64,000 nt of DNA. It comes from Phascolomyces articulosus. Lineage: Eukaryota > Mucoromycota > Mucoromycetes > Mucorales > Lichtheimiaceae. The translations under genes were made by a program, and so were the position numbers. The notes beneath the pieces are model-generated. The model did not search any database, was not told the DNA's origin, and saw only the letters and a program-made list of their open reading frames with translations. The stretch is taken from positions 434,001 to 498,000 of the forward strand of contig JAIXMP010000020.1 in assembly GCA_025677815.1 (NCBI GenBank). The letters run 5' to 3'. Shown in pieces: positions 1 to 11,512 of this stretch. Each line of letters starts with the position of its first letter. The first letter of the stretch is position 1.

Positions 1-20
1 AGAGAGATAGTTTCCATTTA

Positions 21-220
21 TTAAATGTTGTTAGTATTATCACCAGTAAAATCAATAGTATGTCCCATGGTACTTTTGAAAAGATATTTTAGTCCACCAC
101 CACCACCTGAATTACCCTTAGGGAGATCTGGGGAATGGTGTTTTCGAATATGATTTCTAATAATTCCCATTGACAATACACGGTGTAAACATCCTTCATA
201 TGGACAATAAAGTATACTAT
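21..220 (-). pseudogene. Orphan terminal exon with C2H2-like zinc finger
   Basis: Read on the minus strand, a frame opens after a CAG acceptor-like site (221-223) and runs about 66 codons to TAA at 21-23. It encodes a C2H2-type motif beginning CPYEGC, with a later HIRKHH, followed by a glycine run. No matching upstream exon was found: the minus-strand sequence beyond 220 soon hits stops. It is either the last exon of a gene whose other exons I cannot recognise or a remnant of a transposon-associated zinc-finger protein. Function unknown. Confidence 0.35.
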
Positions 221-1209
221 CTGTTTTGGTGGTTTAATATAGAGTACTATGAGTATAATAAATATAAAACGTATAAAACCATCACAATAAGGCCATTAGT
301 AGCAATAAATGATTTTTACTGCTGTTATTTATTTTTCTTCTACTAGTAGTGTATATGAGGGGAAAAAAGCCAGCGCGTTGCAGTTAGATTGCTTCTAATA
401 AAAACACCTACTGAGGCTACACACTGTCCGTAATTGTTTTATGCATTAAAAGAATGACCAATGACAGTGGTACAAGTAATTCTTGTTTTGATGCAATAAC
501 GCTGGGTATTATGTTATTTTCATGACCTATTGCAAGTATTATTTTATATAATACTAGCAAAGACCAAAGAAAACAAGAGTCGATGGATCAACGGCGACTG
601 ACGGAGCAATTTCAAGTTTGTTGCACTTATTACCATAAGCACAACAAAACCATTACAAGTACCAGATATTAAACAATTTTCTTTTCTTTCCTGAACTCGT
701 CAATGTAAACTACAATTATATACATGGAAAATCGTTAGTAAACAAAAGGCAGTTTTTTACGCATATAATAATATAAAGCTTTGATTATAGAGGGGAAAAA
801 ATAACAACTTAACTGTAAATTTGAAAAAAGTTCATCTCTTTAAATAAACCAAAACTGTGGTTTTGTACCTTATATCGGAGTTGCACCTGAAACACCAGCA
901 ACTAAAAGTGATCTGCTCATGCTTTTAATTCATGCAACAAGGTCATACTTTACACTTTTTTACTGTTTCTTTTTTACTGCTTTTCTCTTCATGTTATAAA
1001 AATATACACACACACACTATATTAAACAGCCTATAATTAACATATGAAATAACTGCGTGACTTACTGGGATTAAATAGAAAAAAACCAGTCCCAATTTAA
1101 AAAGTATAAATAAGAGTGCTGTCCAAGGCTTTTTTTTTCTCTTTGATACCCCCACTCATATTAGTTTGCCAAGGGCTCTCTACACTGTGAGTGATTGGAA
1201 ATATTATAA
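221..1209. other. AT-rich spacer left of the piggyBac element
   Basis: No open frame or RNA gene is supported. A TATAAATA box is visible at 1105-1112, about 100 bases outside the left end of the transposon; nothing shows that it is used. Short inverted pieces near 1065-1095 were not long enough to call. Confidence 0.5.
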
Positions 1210-1213
1210 TTAA

Positions 1214-1247
1214 TGGGTACTTTTCCGACTGTACCGATTTCAGTACA
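1214..1247 (+). repeat. Left terminal inverted repeat of piggyBac element
   Basis: Begins TGGGTACTTTTCCGACTGT directly after the TTAA. It matches the reverse complement of 3600-3637 with a 4-base length difference and a few substitutions. Confidence 0.9.
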
Positions 1248-1410
1248 GTTTTTAACCATATATTTCTAGCCAATAAACTGCCGTTTTTCTATCGAATTTT
1301 AGATAATACTAATTTTAAATACCAAGCCATTTATACCATACACCTGTCTAATATTATTCTTTAAACATTTTCTTTCTAAATCTCGATTTAAAGTCATTGA
1401 ATTATTTAAA

Positions 1411-3303
1411 ATGCCTCGCCCATCATCATCTCTTGCTCCTAATGTTTGAATTTCAGTGACTCCTCACTTTCTTAGAAGAACAGGTGTTATTGAAGCCCTT
1501 GACGGTATATTAGAACCTAACGCTCTGGGGGCTCGTGTCCACGGTACAACACGTAATGAAATTACTGTCGGTGACAAACGAAGATTCAAAGTTTCATTCG
1601 ATGACATACCTGATCGCATCTTTGAATTGGATGCTAATACGTTACGTTATGAAGGTCCACGTGCAAGAGTTCGTAGACGTACGGACTCAACTACTGCTGT
1701 TCCTGAAACCGTACATCGTGAGCAAGAAGATCCCGATCTTCTCGAAGATGCTGTCGATGCTTCAATCGATTCAGGCGATTCAGATGATGAAGAAGAAATA
1801 AACCTTCTTTGGGAAAATGGGGAGCAAACAACGGACGTACGTCTAACTCGTCCCAGTGAAGCTTTCCATGGCATGCATTCCATCCACCTTCCTCGTGGCT
1901 CGAGTATTGCCCAATATTTCTTACGTTTTCTGCCTGTGGATCATATTTGTGCAGTTGTGATCCCTGCAATCAATGCCCATGCTGCAACAATCGAATCTAA
2001 CTGGGACATGGTTACGTTTCCAGAGTATTTAACTTGGATTGCCTTGTTTGTAATTATGAGTACAAACATCATTCCTCAAAAAGAAGCATATTGGCACAGA
2101 GGTGAATTCCCATTTGGCCCAAAAGAAAACTTTTCAACATGGATGAGCATGGAGCGATTTGAAGCAATTACCGAAAAACATATTTTCGTAACCCCTGATG
2201 CCAGACAATACTCTCAAGACAAAGTGTACCAGCTTCGATCCTTTCTTGATGCATATAATGAAAATTTAGACAAGGCTAGAATTCCTGGCAAATACCTCTG
2301 CGTCGATGGATCTATGAACCAATGGCTTGGTAAAGGCATGCCTTTCTTGAAAAAGGTGCCACGCAAGCCTCATTCAATTGGGCAAGAATTTAAAACAGTT
2401 GCTGATACAAGAACATGTTGTATCATCCGACTTGACTTTACTGGTGACGACCAAGCTAGAAAGTTTGATGACTCGTACCCAAAAACCATTGCCACCGTTT
2501 GTCGCTTAGTTGAACCATGGTTTGCTTCTGGAAGAACAGTGATTGCTGATTCTTGGTTTGGTTCACCAGCAATGGTAAGAGCATTAAAGGAGAAAGGCCT
2601 TTTCTCCATAATGCAAGTAAAGAAAAGAAGATACTGGCCAAGGGGAATGCCTCCAAATGACATTGTAGATGGCCTTGATGATGTCCCCGGCTCTGTTGCG
2701 GTGATGAAGTCAAGAGAGGATTCTACATTCGTTGTTGCATTACGTGATAAAAAGCCGAAATGCGTAAATGCTAATGCCGGATCAACAGCTCCTGGTAACA
2801 TCGTCAAAAGATGGATCAATGATCGAATCATCTCATTTAATCGCCCTTTGGTGTTTGAAGAATATGAGCTTCATAAAGGCGCAGTTGATACAGAAAACAA
2901 TCGCCGTGATAACATGCCTTCTTTTCATGATGTTATGAAAACTTATCGTTGGGAAATTCGTTGTCTCGCATTCTTCTTTGCTGTTGCAGAAGCTAATGCC
3001 TTTTCTGCGTATAATGCTTTTGAGGATGATCGTCCAGAACTTCTTCATTTTGACTTCCGTTGGCGTCTTGGAAAATCCCTTTTAAATTATGCAATGCTAT
3101 TAGCTATAGATGAACAACCTGTTGAGCCTTATACAAGACCTCATAATTCATCCATTCAACATAAAGTAAAATCACTAGGTAAATTACCTTCAGGTAACTA
3201 TCGTGTTTTGCGTTGTCAATTCTGTCATCAGCGGACTCAGAAAACCTGTACTTGTAGCCCTTTACGTGGTATTTGTCAGTCCTGTTATGGTGCTCATATT
3301 TAA
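1411..3303 (+). pseudogene. piggyBac transposase (DDE_Tnp_1_7) with one early stop codon
   Basis: From ATG at 1411 the frame is open except for a single TGA at 1447-1449, codon 13. It then continues without interruption for over 600 codons to TAA after 3300. The first visible non-ATG restart is GTG at 1456. Numbered from 1456, the piggyBac catalytic aspartates are at D284 (CVDGS), D365 (IADSW) and D478 (GAVDTE). An acidic patch lies at about 94-115. A C-terminal cysteine-rich domain from about 587 (CQFCHQ to CQSCYG) matches the piggyBac end-binding zinc domain. Length near 600 aa is usual for the family. The core looks functional, so the element is either freshly inactivated, read through, or started downstream. 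No intron is evident; a 13-base GTTTG...TTTCAG stretch spans the stop but is far too short to be one. Confidence 0.85.
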
Positions 3304-3414
3304 TAAACTTCTTCTATTTTTGTAATGGTATTAAAATTGAGAACTCTCTCCTTCTTCTGATACTAATTATGTTCTGATATGTTGATTACTTCCTTTTTTA
3401 TGGCTAATTGAAAA

Positions 3415-3434
3415 GTGTACTGAAACTGGTACAG
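3415..3434 (+). repeat. Subterminal direct repeat inside piggyBac
   Basis: GTGTACTGAAACTGGTACAG occurs exactly at 3415-3434 and again at 3599-3618, where it overlaps the right terminal repeat. The 184-base spacing suggests a second transposase-binding site near the right end; that role is inferred. Confidence 0.75.
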
Positions 3435-3599
3435 CAGAATTTTTGGAAAACCCGTCATACAAAAATCGTCCTCAAGCATGCTAAAATAATACAATCAACA
3501 CCAAACTAATTCAGCGTAATAATGAGATGTTTGGCTATTAAATGATACTACTTTGAAAGATGTATCTTCAGTATTTAGGTAGATATAGATTTATTTTAG

Positions 3600-3637
3600 T
3601 GTACTGAAACTGGTACAGTCGGAGCATAAAGTACCCA
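3600..3637 (-). repeat. Right terminal inverted repeat of piggyBac element
   Basis: Reverse complement of the left terminus, ending at GTACCCA just before TTAA at 3638-3641. Confidence 0.9.
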
Positions 3638-3641
3638 TTAA

Positions 3642-4931
3642 TATTATTTTTAGGAGTAATATTTAATTATAGTATTGCAAAGTAGCACCTTTTTGACCAC
3701 AGGGACTTAACGTACCCGCCACCTTTGATAACTAGCCGCTTTGTAATATTTATAATTGAATATTCTTTTAAAAGTATTTTTATTTATAATATTTCCTGAT
3801 TGACATCCCCCTTTATTGCCCTTTATTTTCGTTGTTCCTCTACAGTCGGGTTCAACGTCCAATACAAAAAGAAAATGGTAATAAAAAAAACAATAAAAAA
3901 GATTTGGTTCTAGTTTTTTTTTGTAATCATTTTTTTCATAAAAGACTTTGTGCATACACAATATTCTTTATATATAATTACTTTCAAAAATAAATTTTGA
4001 TAGAGTGTTTAGAAGAAAATTAATAGAACAAAGTGTGCCAGATTCAATGTTCTTTAAAATTTAATGTGGCATTGTACATACTATTAAAAAAATAAAAAGA
4101 CGTTTAATTTAATGAAATTCAAGACAATCGCATTTTGAAGATTGACTTTATTAATCTCCTTGTGCCGTTCGTTTTTCATTTTAAGAAATCAAAGATTACT
4201 ATTAAAAGCGTATGCGCTTAGATCTTTTTAAGCAATATAATTTTACTGGACTCGTACTTCCGGCATTGGATGTGGCCATAATAGCTGCCAGACCTAAGCA
4301 TTTTTTTTTTTTACAAGCGACAGCTGGTAAATAATAACAGAATGATTGTATCAAAATGCTTTGCATTATTGTTTTTGGGCTTAGGAAAAAAAACATACCG
4401 TCATATTTCACGCAACAATTCGATTTCGATACTTTGTTTATTGACATACACTGAGATGAACCTTTTGAGTTTTGGCATTATCTTCTTATAATAATAATGC
4501 TGGATCACGATAATAATTAATATATCTCGCCGTCGATTGTTTGACTGAGAGCCATAGAAAATAATAGAACATCAAGTAGCATTCGTTCTTCAAGAAATTA
4601 GTCTAGTTTTGTTTCATGTTTGTGTAATTTGGTTTCAATGACACAGATAACAAATATTAGAGCTTTTCTTTTTGTAAACAAATAACATACAAGATTCATT
4701 ACTGCTTATTCACAATTCACGGCAACAACAACAACGCGTACTTAAAGTTCACACCCACGTACAACCGAGCGAGCTTTGGACCATAATGGAACAGTGAAAC
4801 GTATTATATATATATTCAACACAATTAATATTCAATATCATAAAATATATCGGTATAAAAACAATGGATTATTATTATTATTATTATTATTATATAAATG
4901 CATTTTATAATTACTATTACTATTTTGATAG
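3642..4931. other. AT-rich spacer with ATT microsatellite
   Basis: No supported gene. A short minus-strand frame (4202-4447) and another (3707-3961) show no recognisable domain and have low-complexity composition. A simple ATT repeat lies at about 4868-4893. Confidence 0.5.
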
Positions 4932-7900
4932 TTATTTTCTACTACGATCCTTATTTTGCTTAAAGCATAAGAATTGTACAACAGTACTTTTTCTACTAAA
5001 CACAAGCAAATCCTTGACGTGGTTTAACTCAGATTGAAGTTCACCAGCATTTTGTTGTTGAGCATCATAGGATTGTTCAATCGATTGATAGATAAGTTGA
5101 AGGGTATCCGAGGCGGTTGATGTCACGTATTGTTGAAGTGTCTGGTGCATAAATTCAATTTCCAATGTAGCTTGAAGCATACCACCCATACCAAATCGTT
5201 CCACTTGACGGAAACTTTCCAAACAATCATTGGCCATGTTTTCCAAAAGAGAAGAAACTGCACGATGAACCAGTTGTTTGGTGACACTGCTAACTTGGGA
5301 ATGGACCATGACTAAAGTCATCAAGGCTTCATACACATAGGAGTGGACTTCGGTAGGTTTGGGTATGCTGTACCAATCAACACCACTCAATAAGATACCT
5401 TGTCGGATAATATCACGGATTAATCCAGACTTGCGTTTAATATAATCGTTAAATAAGATTTTATCCAGTTGGTCAACAACTTCAATCAAAGTCTATTAAA
5501 CAAAGAAAGTCGATTCAAGTTAATTCAATTGTATTTTTTTTCTTTTTCATTGCTTTGTAATTATATATATACCTTGAGATCTTCATCCATGTTGCACTTG
5601 TAAGCCAGCTTGAACAATCCAACAAGTTTTGGAATTACAGTGGATCGCATATGAGCCAAGTTACCCACAGTAAGAAGAATACGCATATCCTGTTATCACA
5701 TTCAAATAAAATACATTCGTTAGTTCCAAAAATACATTGCCTTTTGGATTTAGAGAGTCCAGGAGAAGGATGGGATGTATTACAAATAACAAGAACATAA
5801 ATAGCATACCATTGAATGTACATCAATCTTATCACGCTTCTTGGCAAGTTGTACTTCCTCCTTTTCATTCAATGGGGTATAATCAGAGAAAGCCAGTCGG
5901 ACCAATCCATCCAAAAATGTATATGTCGATTCTAAGAACGATCCACGAATTCTTTCAACATATTCAGGTTTGACATCAGGGCGTTCATGTTTTTGGTTGG
6001 CCATATCATCCATGGTTACAACATGGGTAGAAATTCTAAAAGTCGATCGAGCACAGAACTTATGGTAATCATAGTAACGTTTCAACAAGCCGGTACATTG
6101 TGGAATTTCTGGATCCAAGATCCATTCTTCCAACAAATAAAAAGTCTTGGCATCCCGTTCCCAACACTTGCAGATGATATCAACAAATTTCCAACGAGCC
6201 TTTTCAATCAAATCGGTCAATCCAGAGAATGCCTCGCCTGCGAGATGGATCGCACTAATATCATTCACACAGTGACCCAAATCGCCAATAATACGTGTTA
6301 AATATTCACAAACATGGATCGAACTGGCATTGACAGGTATAAATGTAGGCATAATCACAGATTCAGTACCATCAGGATTTTCTTGTACTGGCATATCACG
6401 GATATTGAGATCAAAATGGTCCGAAATCAGTTTCGCATACATATCCACGATGTTACGGGTCATGGATTGGCATTGTTCGACCTTTCCCAAATCAACACCT
6501 TGTCGTCGACGTCGTCCACCGCCAGCTTCCGTTGATTTGGTAACGGATGCCTATAAGACCTTTCGTTAGTTTTATTCTTCATTCTTCTTTAAAAAAAAAC
6601 TTTTTTTATGACAAACCTTATGTGCAAATTTGCCTTCAATAAAGGCTTTTGATAATCGCCAAAAATCAGGTAAACAACGTAACAATAATGCTGACAGAGA
6701 TTTGACAAGATCAGATGTAATGCGCCAATAACGATTATCTGGGTCACGGTCTAGGAATAGACATATGTTTAGCATATTACTAATTTCTTCCCCTTCTTAT
6801 CTCCTCTATTTGAGGAGCTATATCCTTTCTGCTTACCAGCATTGACATCAAAACTCTTGTTACGAACTTGTTCAATACCCTTCTTGAGAGCCAAACTTCT
6901 TTGAATATCCGATTCTTCTGTTTCATTGGCAGCACGGTGGGCATTCAACTTTTTCACATTTGTATCATAAGTTTCTTTGAGTAAGCCAATAATCCATTGA
7001 TATTGACTATCCAAATAATACCATGCTGGATCTTCTGTTGTATCCAAATCAAACAAAAAGCTATAAATTTCTTACTTTTGTGAGAAACAAACTTGTTTAC
7101 TTTCAATCCATATTTCATCCCTCCTCTTAGTCCCTTTTCAATTTCGAAAATAAAAAAATCTTCACAAAATATTTACTTGATCGTTTTTTCTTGTTCTTCC
7201 ATACTACGCCAAGGATCAGCCAACATTTTGAGTAAAACACCACGAAGTTCAACAACAATCTTATTCACTTCAGTCCATACTTTTTCAAACACTTTACGAT
7301 GTAATTCTGTAATATTAGCATGATTTTCCATGCTAGACATCTGACCATCCATATCATCCGAGTCGATATCTATACTACTGCTCCTTTGTAAATCATGGTA
7401 TAAGAATTTGCCTTTTTTGTAATCGCGAATAGCTGTTTCATATTTATGCTACATATAAAAGAAAGATAAAGATTTGAAAAGCGTTACTATTGACAACATA
7501 CTTAATTCTGTGATTAGACGGTTACCTGTTTAATGGATTCCAAAAGACTGCTGGGCAAATTAAAAAAGAACTTGTATCTTTGTAAAACAGTTAATGTACT
7601 TCGCACTTTTTCCACTTTTTGACGTCGTTCGACAATTGGTCCATAAATTTGGTCAGCACGTGTGTTGGCTTCATTAAGGGACTTTTCCAATGAACGGGTA
7701 CCGTATTCTTCTTCTGGGTTCAGTTGCTTTGATTTCATTTCTTCATAGACATGATCGACGGTGACTTTGGCGCTGACAAAACGATCAAAGTTGGAATGGA
7801 CAAGATGTTTTAATGCTTCGGCACGTTGATCTACACTCAATCGAAGCCGTTCTTCACCAGCAATCAATTCATTGTAGGACGTATCTTTGTGTACTTGCTG

Positions 7901-8458
7901 AAGAAAATAACGTGGTTGAAACGACTTGTTTGTAATCACCAATGCGGATCCTATATATGTAAATACATATACATACATACATACCGTGTGGTATAAATTG
8001 AGTTTATCGTTCCTTTATCCTATGTAATTTTTTTTTTTTTTTTTTTGCATACTATTCATGAAAAAGATACATTACGTTCTTTAAGTTGAGCGATATTGGT
8101 TGCACTATGCCGAGCGTCACTAAAATATTAAAATCAATATCAGTTGTTGTTATTGGCATAATATCCATTTACGTTAACTACTCAAAAAGAATAAAATAAT
8201 TTACTCGTCAAATATAGAACCACGAATACCAAGAGGATCAGTATCGTCTGAAAATTGTAAATCATTAGAACCGCTATTTGAATCCTTGATTGGTTCATCG
8301 AATCGTTGTGAAAAGTGACGAAGAGTTGCGTCCGTAACTGTAGCATCGTCTAATGGAACTTGGTCGACCCATACTTCGGGTTCAAGTGAATCAAGTTGAT
8401 AAAATCGTAAAAGAGCCGCATCTTCGGCATACTCGGGTACTTCAGTACGATTAATCAT
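4932..8458 (-). CDS. SEC5: Exocyst complex component Sec5 (EXOC2)
   Basis: Sec5 is a subunit of the octameric exocyst that tethers secretory vesicles at the plasma membrane. Exons, all minus: 8205-8458, 8076-8119, 7526-7950, 7177-7448, 6837-7060, 6617-6750, 5810-6550, 5573-5689, 4932-5492. They join in frame to 923 codons plus stop. Family marks are the conserved DPLGI near residue 76, the helical stretch FDRFVSAKVTVD with YEEMK, and the C-terminal ATLEIEFMHQTL, all typical of Sec5. ATG at 8458 is the first methionine and is followed by an acidic N-terminus. No Ral-binding Ig domain is visible at the N-terminus, as usual for fungi. The gene is divergent from the CSA gene, with 184 bases between start codons. 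Length is within the family range. Confidence 0.9.
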
Positions 8459-8642
8459 TGTTTCGTACTGATGATGAGGTTTTTTTTAAAAAAAGTGTGC
8501 CTCTTCCAAAATAGTAATAAATGAAATAATGAAGCACGCCTGTTTTTTTTCACGCTTTGCATTATCGGCCTTTGAATCAAATTCTTTAAGCTTTTAATCA
8601 CTTCCATGCGTAGCAATAGTGATTTCTTATTTTAGTTCCCCC
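8459..8642. promoter_or_regulatory. Shared divergent promoter, SEC5 / CSA
   Basis: Only 184 bases separate the two start codons, so the region must hold both 5' UTRs and both core promoters. No clear TATA box is seen. Confidence 0.6.
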
Positions 8643-10608
8643 ATGTATAGCTTTTTGAAGAAACGGGAGCACGGCAGTTTACGTCCTCGGCAATTTGTTC
8701 GGGCTGAATCAACAAAACGTGCTTATTCATTACAATTAAGTCCAAGGAAAGAAGTTACTCGAATTCATCGGGGTAAAAATAAAAAACTAAATCAGATCTC
8801 TTTCTTATTGATCGATTTCGTACTATTTTCTTCCCTGAAAGTAAAACACAAAGGAAAAAAGGAAAGCTGATTGTGTTTTATATATTTTTCTACGATATGG
8901 TTAGGCTCTGTACAATCAATAAAAGTTGAAAATGTTGAACAGAGATAGTAAGCATATTTTTTATTGTTTTTTTTCTACAGAATAGAAAGCAAAGGAAAGG
9001 AGGAGTGAAAGTTAAAGTTTGAAGATAATTACAGTAGTAATAATAATAATGAATATGATAGTATGATATCAGGTGGAGGTGATGGAAGAATTCATGTTTA
9101 TGATCTAAATACACCACCCGATAGTGATGGACACGTGCGAATTAATCCTGTAGCTAGCGTTTCAAGGTATATAAAAGTGTACTGCTGGTATGTAAATTGG
9201 ATGAATAAATCTAAATAAGAAACAATTAGGGAACAGCGACATCGATATGCAGTGACAACATTGTCCTGGTTTCCATTCGATACGGGTATGTTTATCAGTT
9301 CAAGTAACGATAATTCGATTCGAATCTGGGATACAAACTCAATGACGGTATGTAACTATATCATGATGATGAAACACAAAGGAGAAAAGGAATACATAGG
9401 GAGAGGATGAACTATTATGCTTAATTATGCAGTATATATTTAGCCTGCGTGTGTATTTGATCTCGAATCGCATGTACACTGTCAAGCTATTTCTCCAGTT
9501 GCATCGCATTGCCTCGTAGCAAGTAAGTATCTATCTATATAAATGTATAGAGTGTTATAAAACGACGTATTTGTTTATAAGATGCAAAAAAAAAGAGACA
9601 TCTATAGAAAATAATAATAGTAACAATGGAAATTAATATAACTTTTTTTTATATTAGGTGGTGCTGATGAACCACGAATACGACTTTGTGATCTTAAAAG
9701 TGGAGCAAGTACACATTCATTAACTGGTCACAATGGATCGATATTATCTGTCGCATGGTCCCCCCGTCAAGAGCACGTGTTATATTCTGGCGGGTAAATA
9801 TTTTTTTTTTTGTGTCTTTATGAAATTCAAGGTGTAATCGATGGGGCAATAGGATGAAACACAGAAAAAGGAAGGGAAGAAAAAAAAACAGAACGTTATA
9901 ATGTATTATAACTTTGAAAACAAAAAAAAAATGAAACTTAATCTAATTTTTTTTAGAGTGGATGGAACAGTTCGAGTATGGGATATTCGACGAGCAGCTG
10001 CATGCTTAATGTCATTAGATCAGCATAATACAGACAATAGTGATCCATTAGCAGATACGAATAAAGCCCATGGTGCAGGAGTCAATGGACTTTGTTTTTC
10101 GAGTGATAATGAACGATTGATTACCTTGGGCTTGGATGAAAAGATTCGAATGTGGGACGCGTATACGGGTCGGAATACACTCGTTAATTATGGCTCATTA
10201 TGGCGTAACCGATTTCAGTGGTACATGGAAGCGACTGTATCAGGATCCGACGTATGGCCCCCATTACTTTATGTTCCTAGTGATGATCAGCAGGTGTTGG
10301 TCTATGAACTTAATACAGGTCGATTATCAAGACGACTAAAAGGTGCATATGGACGTGTGACATGTGTCGAGAAACGAGCTGGTCTTCAAGAGCTTTACAG
10401 TGGTTCAATGGATTGTGAGATCTTGGTCTGGGAACCGGAAGAAGATCGTTCTTCATCTTTGGATGATGAACATCCAAGTGACGTGAGTTATTATCATTTT
10501 ATTTTGGGAAAGGGGATATAATAGAACAAAAGTTGTTATTTGAATTCATTCATCTAATTAAATTTTCTTATATAGGAAGATGCTTGGAGTGAAAGTGAAG
10601 AAGAATAA
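8643..10608 (+). CDS. ERCC8: WD40 repeat protein CSA/ERCC8 (Rad28), transcription-coupled repair
   Basis: CSA is the WD40 substrate receptor of a CUL4-DDB1 ubiquitin ligase recruited to stalled RNA polymerase II. Exons: 8643-8772, 8905-8947, 9035-9166, 9230-9347, 9444-9522, 9658-9793, 9957-10482, 10576-10608; 398 aa, against 396 in human CSA. The N-terminus ([17 protein letters not shown]-like RAESTKR) aligns with the CSA start, which is why 8643 is preferred to an upstream in-frame ATG at 8619. WD repeats carry [19 protein letters not shown] and TLVNYG as in CSA. The final exon gives [10 protein letters not shown], matching the conserved acidic CSA tail. Intron phases agree at all seven junctions. 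Nuclear location is expected from the family. Confidence 0.93.
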
Positions 10609-10998
10609 TCAAAAAAGATCGGATAGCAAACGGTTCAAGGTCACCCGGTTCCGCTAGTTCAAAATTTTTGGGCGTAATCAACTAAATAAGGAAATCTCTA
10701 ATTGTTATATTTTTTGGTGTTTTGATCCTGTGCAACAATGCGTCGAAAAACAAACAACAAACAACGCAACGGAGGAACCAACAAAAAGAATGGACCTATT
10801 GATCATGTTTGCGTTATGTTTATACGTGAAAATATATAAACACCAAGAGTTGTTTTGGGCCCTGTCTATCCTTTTTCTCTTTTTCTCTTTCTCTTTTTTT
10901 TTTGTTGTTTATTATACCACTTGGCTATTTTTTTTTTATTAATATTATTACTTACCACTACTTATTTACACTGCTTTACATCATATTTCATCATCATC
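10609..10998. other. Spacer between CSA and the MGCC gene
   Basis: T-rich sequence with no supported frame. It probably holds the 3' end of CSA and the promoter and 5' UTR of the next gene, with long pyrimidine runs at 10870-10960. Confidence 0.5.
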
Positions 10999-11512
10999 AT
11001 GGGTTGTTGTTTTTCTCAAACTGATAAGGTATTTTATTTGTAATCATCTACTTGTATTATGCTATCTATATCATATATTAAATATATAAAATAATCATCA
11101 GACTACTGTATACGAAGTTACACTTGATGCAAATGGGGTTGCTAGACGTGTTCCTGCTGGCACAGGCACACATTTCATCCATGTTAATGAAGAATATGAA
11201 ACACATTTAGAAGAAAAGGTACACTATTTTTTTTTTGAAGAAATAAAACGCGTATTTGTTAAAAAGTTATTAATATGATGATGACATTCAATAACATAAT
11301 AGCGATACAATATACCCATCCCAGAGGATAATAATAAAGATATGATCAATAATAATAACCTCATCAACAAACCTGTTCAAGCACATCAACAATCACGATT
11401 TCCATTTTTACCAGCAGCTAGAATGAATCCTTCAACAAAACCTAATTCACGAATTTCACCATTAGTTGTAAACGATGATGACGAAAAGAAAGCAAATAAT
11501 CCATCTTCGTAA
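10999..11512 (+). CDS. Small predicted lipid-anchored protein (MGCC N-terminus), unknown function
   Basis: Exons 10999-11028, 11102-11218 and 11303-11512 join in phase 0 to 118 aa. The first exon encodes only ten residues, starting MGCCFSQTDK. Gly2 with Cys3/Cys4 is the classic arrangement for N-myristoylation plus palmitoylation, so the product probably sits on the cytosolic face of a membrane. The middle exon is the best-folded looking part (TTVYEVTLDANGVARR, then GTGTHFIHVNEEYETHL). The third exon is Asn/Pro-rich and polar, probably disordered, ending DDDEKKANNPSS. The MGCC start recalls the p18/LAMTOR1 scaffold, but the rest does not match it, so no name is given. Splice sites are canonical. 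Confidence 0.75.

Larger units (their letters stand above)
1210..3641 (+). mobile_element. piggyBac-type DNA transposon, structurally complete
   Basis: The element is bounded by TTAA at 1210-1213 and TTAA at 3638-3641, the target-site duplication characteristic of piggyBac. Just inside, the left end 1214-1247 and the reverse complement of 3600-3637 share TGGGTACTTT and then CCGACTGTACC, differing by a small insertion and a few substitutions. One transposase gene fills the interior on the plus strand. Ends, target site and gene family all agree, so the boundaries are firm. The near match of the termini suggests a fairly young insertion; this is an inference. Confidence 0.92.

Noticed and set aside
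1447..1455. A mini-intron removing the TGA from the transposase
   Set aside because: The GT...AG stretch is only about 13 bases, far below any functional intron length in this window.
1647..3048. Several minus-strand frames inside the transposase
   Set aside because: Shadows of the plus-strand coding sequence without domain content.
8619..8642. Earlier in-frame ATG for the CSA gene
   Set aside because: The conserved N-terminus begins at 8643; the extra eight residues have no counterpart in CSA proteins, though use of 8619 cannot be excluded.
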